NCBI GenBank assembly: GCA_021018815.1
Contig: JAITYX010000063.1
Location: forward strand, 1,984,001-2,048,000
Reading direction: 5' to 3'
DNA length: 64,000 bases
Origin: Talinum fruticosum
Taxonomy: Eukaryota; Streptophyta; Magnoliopsida; Caryophyllales; Talinaceae
How positions within the stretch are numbered: the first letter of the stretch is position 1; each line of letters begins with the position of its first letter. The notes under the pieces are model-generated. The model was not told where the DNA came from, did no database searches, and saw only the letters and a list, made by a program, of their open reading frames with translations. Positions 33,818 to 45,460 of the stretch are shown here, piece after piece. The position numbers were made by a program, and so were the translations under genes.

Positions 33818-36119
33818 TAATCAGATTTTTGAAAGAAAAATCCAGAAATGAAATTATCTAGATTTATACAAAAAAAAAGGGGAAAGAATAACAATAAGAA
33901 TACCCAACTTAATTCATTCCTCCATTCCCCATCCTCGTCTCTCGCACGTCCCCGCTTCATTCCTCTCGCCACCACCTTCATCCTCCTTGCTTCCTTGCTG
34001 CCGCTACTTGCTCCGGCCACAGCCGACGCCGGCCGAAAACCGGCGCCGGTCCCTCCTCCTCCATCTCTCGCTCTCGCTCCCTCCTTCCGTCGCTCTTGCG
34101 CTCTCTCTCTCTCTCTCTGCGGTGCGCTGCCGTGCTCCCCGCCACGGCCCACCTATCAGCCAGCCACTAGCCGCAGCGGCCGGCGGAGCTCGTCGCCGGT
34201 GCCGGCCCAGTACCCACCGGAGCCCGGGCGTGTGCAGCCACTATTCCTCTCCCTTGGCTTCCATCTCTTGGGATTTGAAGGTAAAACCCTAGAACTCATA
34301 ATTACACACTTATTTATTTACTTAGTAATTGTAACTATAAATTGAATCATCTGATTTAGAAATATGTTTGTGGAGTGAATTTAGAAGTTGAATTGGGAAA
34401 ATCTGAATTGGTATGATTGAGGTTTGGTATTTTGGGTAGATTGATTGTGTATGAATGTAAATGAATGAGATTTCTTTTGGGGAAATTATGAATTAGTGAA
34501 TGAGATTGGGGATGTCTTATTATAGAATTGAGTAATTTGATGAATTTGTTATATTTTGGAAATGGTTGTATTGAGTAAATGAAAGGGAATGCGTATGTGG
34601 AAATTGAAATTAGACATCGAGTAATGTGTAGAGGCATGGAAAATAATCGAGTATTAAGCATACCTAATTGTGATCGTGAATGTGAATTTTGTTGAGAGAA
34701 TAATGCTTGTGACCTTAAAATGGTGTATGTATGAATTTTGAGCAATTGGGTAGATTATGGAACCTTCCTAAAGGAAGGCATTTGATGGGTTAATTAATTA
34801 CTTGACTATGGGTTTTGAATACAATGAAGGGAGAAGTAAGGAATAAATTAGGAATAAATGATTGTTTATATATATATATATACATATATATATGCCATTT
34901 TCAATCCAAATCAACTAACAAATTGAATTACATCAAAATCATTGAGTGTCTAATTAGCCTAACCAACTCCTTTAATTAGTATGTGTTGTATTCAATATTT
35001 GAAACGGAATTAACGCAGATAAAGTTGAGTAATACAAACGTCGGTTTAATCGATTTTCCTATAAATATAGGAAACGAAATAAATTGTCAATGCTTATACA
35101 AATTCAATTATTAAAACTCAAGAAATACATTATTAACAACAAAAATCTATTTGAAACAGTAACCGAGGCCACTTCCGTTGCCGACTAGCTGGTAACTTAA
35201 ACTTTTATTAAAGGGGAGAAACAAACATTCTCAATTCAGCTACGTTCATTGCTTGTACCCTTCGAAAATTCACATATTTCATCAAATCTCAACATCTCTT
35301 ACATAAATAACTAATAATGAATCATTTGCAAGTCAAGTTTTGCCACCTAATTAAGGGGTCCCCGCCCAATTATCAATTATCGGGGCTTATGCCCTCCAAT
35401 TTCACCGCGCGCGGCGTCAACTCGGGTTCTCGGTCGGGCCGGGGTGTGCACCTTACTAAGATCGTATCAATTATCAAGGGGTTCCACTTTCAGATAATAA
35501 CCGGCAAGCAAGTTTTACTCATATTCTCTTCCCCGATTTCAAACTAAAATGAATTGAAATGCGCGCACTCAATCAATGTGTTTCAAAATTATTTGACTCG
35601 TACAGGAATGTTCGTGACTGGGTTTCGACTCATTCTTCGAATTATTTTAATGTTTTTGTTTTTAGGAAAAGCATATGTGAACAGCCCTTTGCGTAAGAAG
35701 CCTGACAGGAACAAGACTTAGCTGGATACTTCATTATCATTGTTCTAAGATGGGTTAGATGCTCATAGTGATTCTTCTCCTCGTTAATTTTGGGCTTGAC
35801 CTTGGATTGTGATTAAATATTGCGTATTTCCTATCGCAGATTGTTGTATTGGCCATTAATATCCGTAAATATGTAGCAGAACCGTACTTTGGGATTGGTT
35901 TATTTAAGTTGTCGGCATGACACCCTATGACGTAGCATGTAATGTTTCCCGACTAATCGAAGCATAACTAATAGACACGAGGTTATCATGATATTTTATT
36001 TCAACCTTGTCCTTTTGGTAGGACGGCGGTAACGCTTCCAGTCGTGAACTTCCGCTGCAACTATAATTAATGTTCCCGAATTAGGGAATTATTAAGTAAC
36101 TGTAATTGGGGGCGTTACA
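33422..36119. mobile_element. Solo LTR (2,698 bp), probably Ty3-type, inserted in LINE ORF2
   Basis: Begins TGTAACAACCCGACCC and ends GGGGGCGTTACA, the TG...CA form of LTRs. ATGGT lies on both sides (33417-33421 and 36120-36124), a perfect 5-bp duplication; the LINE frame rejoins exactly across it. Inside there is no gag or pol, only a TAA microsatellite, a GC-rich block (about 33900-34230) with CT and proline-codon runs, and non-coding sequence. No second terminal copy is seen inside, so it is most simply one large LTR left by LTR-LTR recombination. The TGTAACAACCCGACC start resembles chromovirus (Tekay/Del) LTRs; that assignment is inference. Confidence 0.85.
33756..33815. repeat. (TAA)n microsatellite
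   Basis: An almost pure ATA/TAA run of about 60 bases inside the solo LTR. Confidence 0.9.
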
Positions 36120-36124
36120 ATGGT

Positions 36125-38830
36125 GCATGGAGGGAGGGGGACAAAGAGGTGGAATCGGTGAGCACTCGGGTTATACCAAGGGCTTTTTCAATCTACCAAT
36201 CCTTAGAACGTGAAGCATGCACTCGGCGGGGGTGGCGAGGCTAGTCACCGACGGCATGAATGAGCCGCTACACAAGCCTACTCGGAGGAAGAAATCAAAA
36301 GAGCTCTTTTCCGGATACACCTCATAAATCGCCAGGGCCGGATGGGATGCATGCATTATTTTTCCAACAATTTTGGCACATAGTAGGGGGTCATGTGGTG
36401 AATTTTGTTAGGGGTTTATTGTGTGGACATATTGATCCTACTGAGGTAAATAAGACCACAGTAGCTCTTATTCCAAAAGTTAAGGCCCCTTCAACTATGA
36501 GGACTTCCGCTCGATTAGTTTATGCAATGTCCTCTATAAAATAGCTTCGAAGACACTTGCAAATAGAATTAAGCCCTTGCTTCCGGACCTAGTTTCGACA
36601 ATCGAGTGCCTTTGTTCCCTCGAGAATCATCACCGACAATGTTCTTGTAGCACAAGAGATTTTTCACTCTTTGAAGAATCGACTGAAAGGTAGGGAGGGA
36701 CTATGGCGCTGAAACTCGATGAGTAAAGCTTATGACCGGGTGGAATGGAAATTTTTGAAGATGGTGCTTGGATAAGCTTGGGTGTGCTAAGGAATGGGTA
36801 GATGTTGTCATGCGCTGTATATCTATGGCCTCCTACTCTTTCTCTATTAACGACAAAATTAGGGGACATGTCAAACTGGAAAGGGGCTTCGTCAAGGAGA
36901 CCCCATCTCCATGTATCTCTTTATTCTAGTGGCTAAAGCTCTTTCGAGGATGCTAAGGATGGCGAGTAGAACAAAAGAAACTCCATGGGGTCAAAACATC
37001 TCCGAAGGGACCAGAAATATCTCATTTGTTCTTCGCAGATGATAGTTTACTTTTCATACGAGCCAATCGATGTGAGTGCTTGAAGTTGGTTGAGATTATC
37101 AAAGGCTATGAACAAGCCTCGGGCCAAAGAGTCAATTTTAAGAAATCGGAAGTCTCGTTTAGCAAGGGTGTTTCACGCGAGAGACAGAGAATTAGTGGCC
37201 ATTCCGAGAATGCAGCAGGTGGAAAAGCATACCAAATATCTCGGGGCTCCCACTATGGTAGGTAGGTCAAAAGGGAACTTTTTAATGGAGTTAAGGAAAG
37301 GGTTTGGAAGAAACTAAAAAGTTGGAAGGAAAAATTCTGTCTAGGGCAGGTAAAGAAGTTCTCATCAAATCAATTGCCCAAGCTATTTCCACTTACCTTA
37401 TGGGCATTTACAAATTTCCCGTACCCATGATTGAAAATCAGTATAGAGCTTGCGCCAAATTCTAGTGGGGGAGCACGGATAGGGCGAGAAAGATGCATTG
37501 GAAGAGCTGGGAATCGTTGTGTAAGCCAAAATCCTTCGAGTGGTCCGGGGTTTAGGAAGATGGATATTTTCAATGATGTTCTTTTGGCTAAGCAGGGGTG
37601 GAGACTAATCCAACAACCCGATTCTCTTCTTGGATGAGTTCTTAAAGCAAAATACTTTCCTAATTCCAATTTTCTTGATTCAGCCCTTGGAGCAGCACCA
37701 AGCTTCGCCTGGAGAGGTATTTGGAGTGTCAAGGCCTTGTTGAAGGAGGGACTCATTTGGAGAGTTGGGAATGGGAGGAAAATTCGGGTGTGGAAATACA
37801 AGTGGTTGGTGGATGAGAATAGCAAAGGCACAACCTTGGAGATAGGGGACAATGATGAAAGTATGCTCGTAAGGGAATTAATTGATGAAAAAACTTGCCA
37901 CTAGGATGAACAAAAGCTCTAGAGTATGTTTAATGACCGTGATAGAGCATTAATCACGGTTATTCCCCTGAGCAAGAGGGAACCAGAAGACACTTTGGCG
38001 TGGTGCTACTCTTTGGATGGCAATTTCTCAGTCAAAACAACATATTGCTTGAGCACTACACCGACTATTGATGATTTTGATAATTTCCTACCAAAGTTAT
38101 GGGCTACGGATGTTACTCCAAAGGTTAAGCACTTTCTCCGGAGGATTATCTCGTACCAAAGACTTATTGATGCACCGTCACCTATAGCACATGTCCGAGG
38201 TGTGATCTCCAAGAAGAATCGCCAAGCATGCAATCATGGAGTGTGGAGTGATATTCGATTTTTGGCATGACCTAGTACCGGAGGCCGTGAGCTGTACTGG
38301 CTGGGTTAAATTGCATGGTGGAGGTGCTCAAAAAGTGGTGGGAGAAGTTGGATAAAGAAAAGGTTTAACTTGCATGTTTCCTTGCTTGGTTTGGATGGGT
38401 CTGGCGAAACGAGGAAATTTTTGAATAGAGAAGAGTGCCCCTTCAAGTGCTCAAAGAAAGGTGTGTACGGACTGCTCAATTATTCATTTCCACGAAAGCC
38501 CAAGAGGAAACCAGTGCAAGAACAAGGAAGTGCAGTGAGCGGAAGACCTGGTGTCCTCTAGATTGCTACTCGGTGAAGATAAATACAGATGCAGCGGTGG
38601 ATAAAGATGGTTGGATAAGCTACGGTGTGGTTATTAGGGATAACAATGGGGATGTCTTCGTGGCGACAACGAATAAGTTTAAAGTTAACTGGCCACCAAA
38701 TATCGCAAAAGGAAGGGTGGCCCTGTACGGTATACATATAGGTAGAAGATTGGGTTTTGATAACGTCATTCTAGAGTTAGATTATTTACGACTAATTTAT
38801 AGGGTCCAAAGCATTGTCTTTCTTATGTGA
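36125..38830 (+). pseudogene. LINE ORF2, 3' part: reverse transcriptase, zf-RVT and RNase H-like tail, broken
   Basis: Continues the endonuclease part directly after the solo LTR. Landmarks in order: [52 protein letters not shown], then the catalytic loop FFADDSLLFIRA (ADD aspartates kept), GYEQASGQRVNFKKSEVSFS, and zf-RVT text near 37900-38250. The end (about 38575-38800) reads INTDAAVDKDGWISYGVVIR, the RNase H-like domain found at the C-terminus of many plant LINEs. Many stops and frame changes divide these segments. Confidence 0.85.
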
Positions 38831-39058
38831 TTTCGATTTAGTCCTTGAGGACTTGTTATGTTTGAGTAGTGTTTTTGGGTCGTGTTGATGGTCTCATGTG
38901 AGGAGAGAGGGCAATATTATTGGTCATACCCTTGCTAAGAATAGTTTTGTCGAGTTGGAACAAATTTTGGTAGGAGTGAGCCTAGTCCAGGTTACTCCTC
39001 TTGTACTCGATTGATAAGTCATCAATAAACTAATTTTGGTTGGACCTAAAAAAAAAGC

Positions 39059-39071
39059 TACAAGGAAGGTT
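39059..39071. repeat. Target-site duplication of LINE (right copy)
   Basis: TACAAGGAAGGTT, identical to 30572-30584, two bases after the A run at the LINE 3' end. Confidence 0.85.
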
Positions 39072-40274
39072 TCAATCATGAATAAAATAGAAAGCAAAAA
39101 CAAGTATTCTTATTAATTACCCCGTGAAATTAAAAAAAAGGGAAAATTCAAAGAAAAAAATAAAATAAATTTAATTTAATGAAGTATTGTCGTACTAATA
39201 TGCTTTTAATTTGTGGGTTTTAATTAATTTGTCGAGTCTATAAAACAAATAAAATTTTGATATTCCAGAAATTACTTGGGATTTTGACCCCTTATTATTG
39301 CACACAAATTTGACATAGAAATAAAGAAACAATAATTAAAATATCAAATAAACACCAAAAAATTAAGAATATCTCAAATGCAATACATAATAATGTTAAA
39401 TTAAAATTTTGCACTCGCATTACATAGTTCCAGTCACGTCTTGTAGAGAGAAATTTACTATACACAAACATCAAGGATTTCATTTTTACCCATAAGTACA
39501 ACAAATACCATATTTTTTTTATGCGTTCACAATCATCCGGATTTAAGTCTAGCTCTATTAGCAACATCAACTACAACCAAAATCTAGAAAATGCTTCCAT
39601 ATTTGATTGTGCAGAAATAGTTTCTCATATTTTTTCCCTGGTCGGGATGAGGTTGCTCACCTCTTAATCTTCCCAATAGAGTCCATAGTATATTCTTGCT
39701 ACAACTCTATAACTTTAGCCAAAATCTACATATTTATCTTCTAGATCATAAAGTTACAAAAAGAGTCGGAGAAGGCAAAATAAATCAAATACCAATCAAC
39801 TTAAATTTATGTTCACCTTTTTTTGGACATTCAACCAAAGAACATCCTTCCTAAAAAACGAAAAAAACACAAAATAATACAATCACATGTTACCTTTCAT
39901 TATCAGTTCATCGTTCTAGCAAATGGCATGTAGCCTAAGAAAATATCTTGGTTAGAATTGAGAGGGAGATATACAACATCAAAAACACAATAAAAGAAAG
40001 TAGACACTAATGATGATATAGGGCATTTTTGGACTTTGGTACTTTAACAACACATCCACCCCGCTTGGTATTATCCTCATCGGATATCGAATTGCCTTCT
40101 CGCTTTAGTGAACGCAGCTTGTTCATCTCCTTACGATGTCTAAAGTTCAGCTAGTCTCTTTGAGAAGTGAAAAACCAGTTTTCAATCATGATCAAAATTA
40201 CTTTATAACATCCGGTGCTCGAAGCAATGATTGAAATTTTTGCAAATAAGATCACCTAAATATTACATCGGCAA
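39072..40274. other. AT-rich stretch between LINE and copia element
   Basis: No frame with recognisable protein content was found. The text is AT-rich, with scattered A and T runs. Confidence 0.5.
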
Positions 40275-40279
40275 ATAAC

Positions 40280-40964
40280 TATTACGGAATAAGCACCTTG
40301 AATGCGAAGCGTTTTCGATCCGCAAGATAATCGAAATTCGAACTAGCAAATGAAGGCACTAAATCAATGGACACGAGGATTTTTAAAGTGAAAACCCAAA
40401 CCAGGAAAAAAACACAATCGACACAAGCAAACCGATTCCATTATTATAAGAGAGTACAAAAACAATCTCAACCCCGAGACCTCCTCAAAACCCGAGATAA
40501 CCCAATCTCACTATCCTCTCCTTACAATAGCACACTCTTCAATTGGATACCCCAATTGACTCTCACCAAAAATTCCAATGCTAGTATATTGGATCCTTTT
40601 GGATGATTCTTAGATGATTTACAAAGATGAACAAACTCCTTTAGATAGAAAAGGTAGCACCCCTAGGCCTATAATGACTGCACCGCAATTACAAACCTTA
40701 ATACCGAATAATCAAAGCGGCAAAACCGACAAAAAATGCACAAAATGGACAGCAAGCGAAGCGGCACGGCCAACACGGTCGTGCCCACCGACACGAGCAC
40801 CTTGTGCAACCGACACGGGTTGTTTCAACCGACACGGGTAGGTTGCGTTGGGTGCTTGCCTTTATCGTTAGTTTTCTTTTCGGCCACAATGGTTGTGTTC
40901 TTTGTCCTGGGTGCCGTGCTATCTATTTTGAGTTTCGAGCATGATTTTGGGTCATCTCCTAACA
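40280..40964 (-). repeat. Copia element 3' LTR
   Basis: On the coding strand it starts TGTTAGGAGATGACCC and ends CCGTAATA. It matches the second LTR at 42439-43094 along its whole length. It contains a short run of ACCGACACGGG-type repeats (about 40785-40840). Confidence 0.9.
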
Positions 40965-40975
40965 ATCTCCACTTT
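40965..40975 (-). other. Polypurine tract of copia element
   Basis: Coding-strand AAAGTGGAGAT directly precedes the 3' LTR, the usual copia plus-strand primer position. Confidence 0.8.
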
Positions 40976-41326
40976 GGATCAAAATCCTAAACTTGTTTGT
41001 CACCTTCGACCTACCTCTCCTTTCGAGAAGTAACACCTCGGAGGGCTCCACCCCGAAGGGCAATCATTTGTTATCACCACCCACAAAATCCAATCTCCCC
41101 TTGGACTTAGCTAAAGGAACTATCTCCAACAATCCCTTATTCTTTATGTGTTCCAATCACAAATCAAACAAACGAATTAGCCCATCATTTGTCAATTTAC
41201 CTTAAAGCTGCCGAACTTGCAATTATCCTTGAAGAATGTAGAAACCTTCGCGCCTTGAACCCTTCAACATAACCTTGGAGCACCTTTAAAACTCCACGTT
41301 CAACCGAATACCTTAGCCCTCTATCT

Positions 41327-41536
41327 TCAAGGACACCCAACAAGATCAAATTGCGTTTTAGTTCGAGAACATATCAAACCTTCATTATGAGTTTTAATCT
41401 TGACTTCACCAATTCTAGCAATAGAGCAATGGACACTATTGCCCAAATTAACAACACCGAAATCAACACCACCATATGTGGAAAACAAATCTTTGTTAGA
41501 ACACACATAAAACATACAATTAGAATCTAAAATCCA
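41327..41536 (-). pseudogene. Copia protease remnant
   Basis: After a stop following the gag, the frame reads WILDSNCMFYVCSNKDLF and HCSIARIGEVKIKTH, matching the start of copia proteases (WILDSGC...). The catalytic D-S-G is D-S-N here. The frame stops at 41327; downstream a weak GVLKVLQG-like segment of the gag-pre-integrase region is left, then the element jumps to its 3' end. The protease is inactive. Confidence 0.75.
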
Positions 41537-42191
41537 TTAAGAATCACTTCCCTTTTCATGAGAAGCAAGCAAAACATCACCATTTGACTCATTATCAGCA
41601 ATTGCAAAAGCAACCTCACCAACATTTTGAGATTTATGAGATTCTTGGTCTTTTTCCTTTTCCTTTAGAGCCTTGAGTTTCTTACACTCATATATCTTAT
41701 GCCCTGGTTTCTTACAATAATAACAATCTCCCTCAAACTTGTACTTAGAGCCCTTCGTAGTGCTCTCCCTTACCGACAAGCTTTCAACTTTTTCACCATG
41801 CACATCAAGGTCAAACTTTTACTTAGACAACAAATTGGCCCTTAACATCCTCAAAAGATATGGTATCGGTTTTACTATACAATAGGATTTCCTTAAAATA
41901 CTTATACGATGTGCATAATGACATAACCAACATAATAGCTTTGTCTTCATCGTCAATTTTTACATCCAAACTCTCTAAGTCAATTAGAATCAAATTAAAT
42001 TCATTTAGATGCTTTTGAATGGGAGTATCTTTAACCATAGAAAACGTATACAAACGTTCCTTCAAACGAATCTTGTTGGCAAGGCTCTTCGTCATGTAGA
42101 GTTCTTCCAACCGATACCCAAGCTCCATCGTAGTTGTCTTGTCAAGCACTTCTCGCAACACATGGGACGTCAAGCATAACTGGATAGACAA
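41537..42191 (-). pseudogene. Copia gag (UBN2-type) with zinc knuckle, one frame break
   Basis: Capsid region with LREVLDKTTTMELGYRLEEL, MTKSLANKIRLKERLYTF and HLNEFNLILIDLESLDVKID, standard for copia gag. A frame break and stop occur at about 41805-41825. The second frame carries the zinc knuckle CYYCKKPGHKIYEC (C-x2-C-x4-H-x4-C), which binds the element RNA, then a lysine-rich stretch. The gag start upstream of 42191 is not intact. Gag is the only substantially kept domain, as in gag-only (TR-GAG) elements. Confidence 0.85.
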
Positions 42192-42424
42192 AAGGGCCTT
42201 TTTCCAAACTCCTAATCATCATCCATCATCGTCCCTTACTTCTTCTTGTATTCAGTCCATTGTTCATCGGACATCAAATCGGGTTTGGCTCCAGCACATG
42301 TGAGAACCTTACATAACCCATGTTGGATGAAAATCGCTTTCATTTGAACCTTTCGGAGATTAAAGCTAATCTTTCCACCAAACTTCGAATATCAACCTTC
42401 ATAATCAAAGACATTCTCAACCGA

Positions 42425-42436
42425 GCTCTAATACCA
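42425..42436 (-). other. tRNA primer-binding site of copia element
   Basis: Coding-strand TGGTATTAGAGC, two bases inside the 5' LTR, differs by one base from TGGTATCAGAGC, the complement of the initiator tRNA-Met 3' end used by plant copia elements. Confidence 0.85.
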
Positions 42437-42438
42437 CT

Positions 42439-43094
42439 TATTAGGGAATGAGCGCCTTGAATGTGGAAACATTTTCGATCTACAAGATAATTAGAAATTT
42501 GAACTAACGAATGAAGGCAATAAATCAATGGACACAAGGATTTTTAACGTGGAACCCCAAACTGGAAAAAAAAAACCATGATCAACACAAGCAAACCGAT
42601 CCCACCATTACAAGAGAGTACAAGAACAATCTCAACCCCGAGACCTTCTCAAAACCTGAGATAAACCAATCACACTATCATCTCCTTATAATAAATTGCA
42701 CACTCTTCAATCGGATACCCCAATTAACTCGACTCTCACCAAATTCCAATGCTAGTATACTTGGATCTTTTTGAATGATTCTTGGATGATTTACAAAGAT
42801 GAACGAACTCCCTTTAAATAGAAAAGGTAGCACCCCTTAGGCCTATAATAATTGCATTGCATATACAAGCCTTAGTATAGAACAATCAAAGAAGCAAAAC
42901 CGACGAAAAAAGCACAAAATGGACTATAGGCGAAGTGGCACGCCCAACACGGTCGAGCCTACCGACACGAGCACCCCGTGTAGTTGACATGGGCCGTGTC
43001 AACCGACACGGGTTTCGGCCACAATGGTTGTGTTCCTTGTTCCCTGAGCCATGCTAGTTGTTTTGAGTCTCGAGCATGGAGTCATCTTCTAACA
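42439..43094 (-). repeat. Copia element 5' LTR
   Basis: On the coding strand it starts TGTTAGAAGATGACTCC and ends CCCTAATA, paired with the LTR at 40280-40964; ATAAC lies outside at 43095-43099. Confidence 0.9.
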
Positions 43095-43099
43095 ATAAC

Positions 43100-44059
43100 A
43101 CATCGAGTAACAATATACGGACATATTCGGAAAGTAGGCATTTTTCAGCTATTTCATTGTAATTAGGGAAGAGCTTACACTCCATCATTCCATAAAACAT
43201 ATTCTCATGCACCGTTCTTGAAGGCCGAGGATATTTGCTGAGGAGGGAGTTTGAAAGACTGATAATGGGTTGTTATTCCACAAGTTTCTTGTACACTGTA
43301 AGATCTCTATTTGGTTCAGACTTCTTTTAGTTTAAAGAAAATATCACTTCATCTATACTACTAGTTCTTAACTTAGTATTTACTTGTTCATATGTGTTTA
43401 TAATATAATATAGGTTGAAATATGACATTTATTGATGCATCTATTGTTCTTGCAGAAGTAGACCTGAGCCAGGCTTGGCCTAAGCAAGTAAGGGTATTGT
43501 TGCGAGCACGACCCCAATCAACTAATGGATTGCATTCATCCCTCCAATTTTTCAAATATTTCTATGGAATCTAGAATTTAGGAAAATGTTTCTCAATGGC
43601 TTGGTCTCGTAATTATGTTTTAATTGCAGTAAAAAATTTTACAAAAAATAGGTTGAATATAAGAGCACCTATCCAAGTGGTTGTTCGGGCATACTTGCAG
43701 GCTACAAGAACAGAGCCACCGGAAAGCGAAGTAGATTTAGTTGTTTGAGAATCAAATTTTTACATTCCGGACTAGATCAAGATAGTCCGGGTTTAATTTG
43801 TATTTTCTTCTCTCGCTATTTTGATTTTGTATATGGACTTGCTTTTAGACTTTAGCGGTTTGTTTACAGATTTAAGGTAGGTGCTATTTGATAAATAAGG
43901 TCTGAAGGTTTGCAGTCATAAATATGATCCAATGCATTATATATCAAGAATCAAACTAACGAAGCATAAATGATGAAATTAGCAAGTTAAATAACTCATT
44001 TTGAAGTCAGCTCTAAGAAAGGATTTAGAACGGAAACACACCGGATATCCAAAAAGTTG
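43100..44059. other. Non-coding stretch between copia element and F-box pseudogene
   Basis: AT-rich text without recognisable coding content. The segment about 43640-43840 ends in a T-rich run and could be a decayed retroelement tail, but I cannot support an assignment. Confidence 0.45.
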
Positions 44060-44925
44060 AGCCAATCTAAGGGAAGACATGGTTTGAAGGTGTAGGTACA
44101 GGCGTTGGCCACCGTGGAAGTACAACAGGGTAACCATGATCGGCGAAACCAGTTCCAAGACTTTTTCGTATGTTGCACGAAGGGATATAACCTTGGAACT
44201 CCGGATAAATGATCTTCCCATTATAAGGATGACAATCGACCACATTTGTGCAACACGAGACCACTTTTGTATGAGGCACGATTTTGATAGGAGGTGTCCT
44301 TGTAAAATAGAACCTCTCGGGAACTTTGAAATCAATATATTTTGTCCCCGAAACACCATTCTTACTTCTCATAGTTTATGAGCTCTTATAGCTCAAAAGA
44401 AGGAGCGTGTCATAGAAACATCCTCAAATTTCCATTGCAAACCCCCCAAAGTACGGTGATGGAAAAAAGGCGATCGAGGGCCAACGAATGAAAATCCAAG
44501 TGGATGAGACCTCCTTCGGTGCAAGTAAAGGATCAAATGCAATGATGTTCGATATTGTAATTCAATGCGGTTTCCCTAATGGGCAACTCGAATCGACAAG
44601 TATGAGACTAGAACGAAGCTCTAGAGGACAAGATAAGATAAATCCCCGTCCACTGCTGGGTATCGGAGGAGAATATATCAACTTGGAGAGGCTTCACAAA
44701 ATCGGTGCCTTGGATGCAAGCTATCCTATAACTATAGGATTTATAACAATCTTCAATTGGAATTGACAGTCCATCAATTTCGACAATAGGCTCATATGAC
44801 TTGCATATAAAACCAAATACGGAGGGCTCATCAATGTTTAGTCGATGAAGAGGAAGAAGCCATGCCCATTTCATGGTGCGTGGATCGCAGATAAGGTAGT
44901 TCACATAAAGCTCAAATCTTCTCAT
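44060..44925 (-). pseudogene. F-box-associated-domain pseudogene
   Basis: Minus-strand frames give, in order, YLICDPRTMKWAWLLPLHRL, FGFICKSYE, VDIFSSDTQQWT, a GVCNGNLRMF-like segment, then VVDCHPYNGKIIYPEFQGYI, PSCNIRKSLGTG and VVLPRWPTPVPTP. This is the order of the F-box-associated region of plant F-box proteins (the N-P-x-T-x-x-W start, the G-x-C-x-x-x-L-R segment, and the final L-x-P-x-W-P-x-P). At least three frame breaks and stops divide it, and no F-box is found upstream. It is unrelated to the F-box gene at 21240-22253. Confidence 0.75.
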
Positions 44926-45294
44926 TATATTATAAGGAGCCCTGAAGAAATCTAAAATGACACACGATCGGATGATGCTTCCCCTCTTTTTCCATACAAC
45001 ACATTTACTCCCCTACTTTTCCCCTCATAAACTTCATCCATCTAATTATTTCCCCCTCAAATTTCAGCTTCACCACTCTCCCCGTCTTTTCCCCCAAATC
45101 TTCCAAGATCCTCCTCCCGAGTTAACAACCCCTTTTAGGTTTTGAACTTTTGAGCCTAGTTTCTGCCTCCCATCATTTCGTTGCTCTAGGTTCCATCACA
45201 CCGTGTTGCAGATTGGGTACAACATACAAGCCACCCGAACAAGGATCTCAAACAACAAATAATCGGTAAACATATCAATGTAATCGGTGTTTTT

Positions 45295-45460
45295 GGGACC
45301 TTTTCGAAGTTACATAAAAACGAACAGAAATAGCATATAATAGAAACGAATAGAAATAAACAGAAACGGTTAACAAAAAATAACATAAATGAACAAAAAC
45401 GAATGAAAATAAATAGAAAATATAAATAACTGATGTTTTTATGTAAATTTGAACATTCGA
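45295..45460. repeat. Interspersed repeat copy 2 (ACGAAYAGAAA-rich, inverted ends)
   Basis: Begins GTTACATAAAAACGAACAG and closes GTTTTTATGTAAATTTGAAC, so the ends TTACATAAAAAC and GTTTTTATGTAA are exact inverted repeats. The interior AACGAATAGAAA units match the copy at 3150-3345. Confidence 0.55.

Larger units (their letters stand above)
30585..39058 (+). mobile_element. Full-length decayed LINE (plant L1-type), split by a solo LTR
   Basis: Bounded by the 13-bp duplication TACAAGGAAGGTT, it ends in an A run (39048-39056). Order: short leader with TTTTCTAGGGTTTCTCC, ORF1 (DUF4283/zinc knuckle) from 30737, ORF2 from 32284 with endonuclease, reverse transcriptase, zf-RVT and RNase H-like tail. 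Without the inserted LTR and its extra duplication it is about 5.8 kb. Numerous stops and frame changes show it is dead. Confidence 0.9.
40280..43094 (-). mobile_element. Ty1/copia element with gag only (non-autonomous), complete with both LTRs
   Basis: Two LTRs (40280-40964 and 42439-43094), a 5-bp duplication ATAAC on both sides (40275-40279 and 43095-43099), a primer-binding site next to the minus-strand 5' LTR and a purine tract next to the 3' LTR. The 1.47-kb interior has copia gag, the beginning of the protease and a trace of the gag-pre-integrase region, but no integrase or reverse transcriptase. The LTRs differ by several indels and many substitutions, so the insertion is old. Confidence 0.92.

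Noticed and set aside
33848..34345. 165-codon open frame beginning with a hydrophobic, signal-like stretch and proline/serine-rich tail
   Set aside because: It lies wholly inside a solo LTR with exact borders and is in GC- and CT-rich low-complexity DNA; it has no family motif. LTR leader sequence is the simpler reading.
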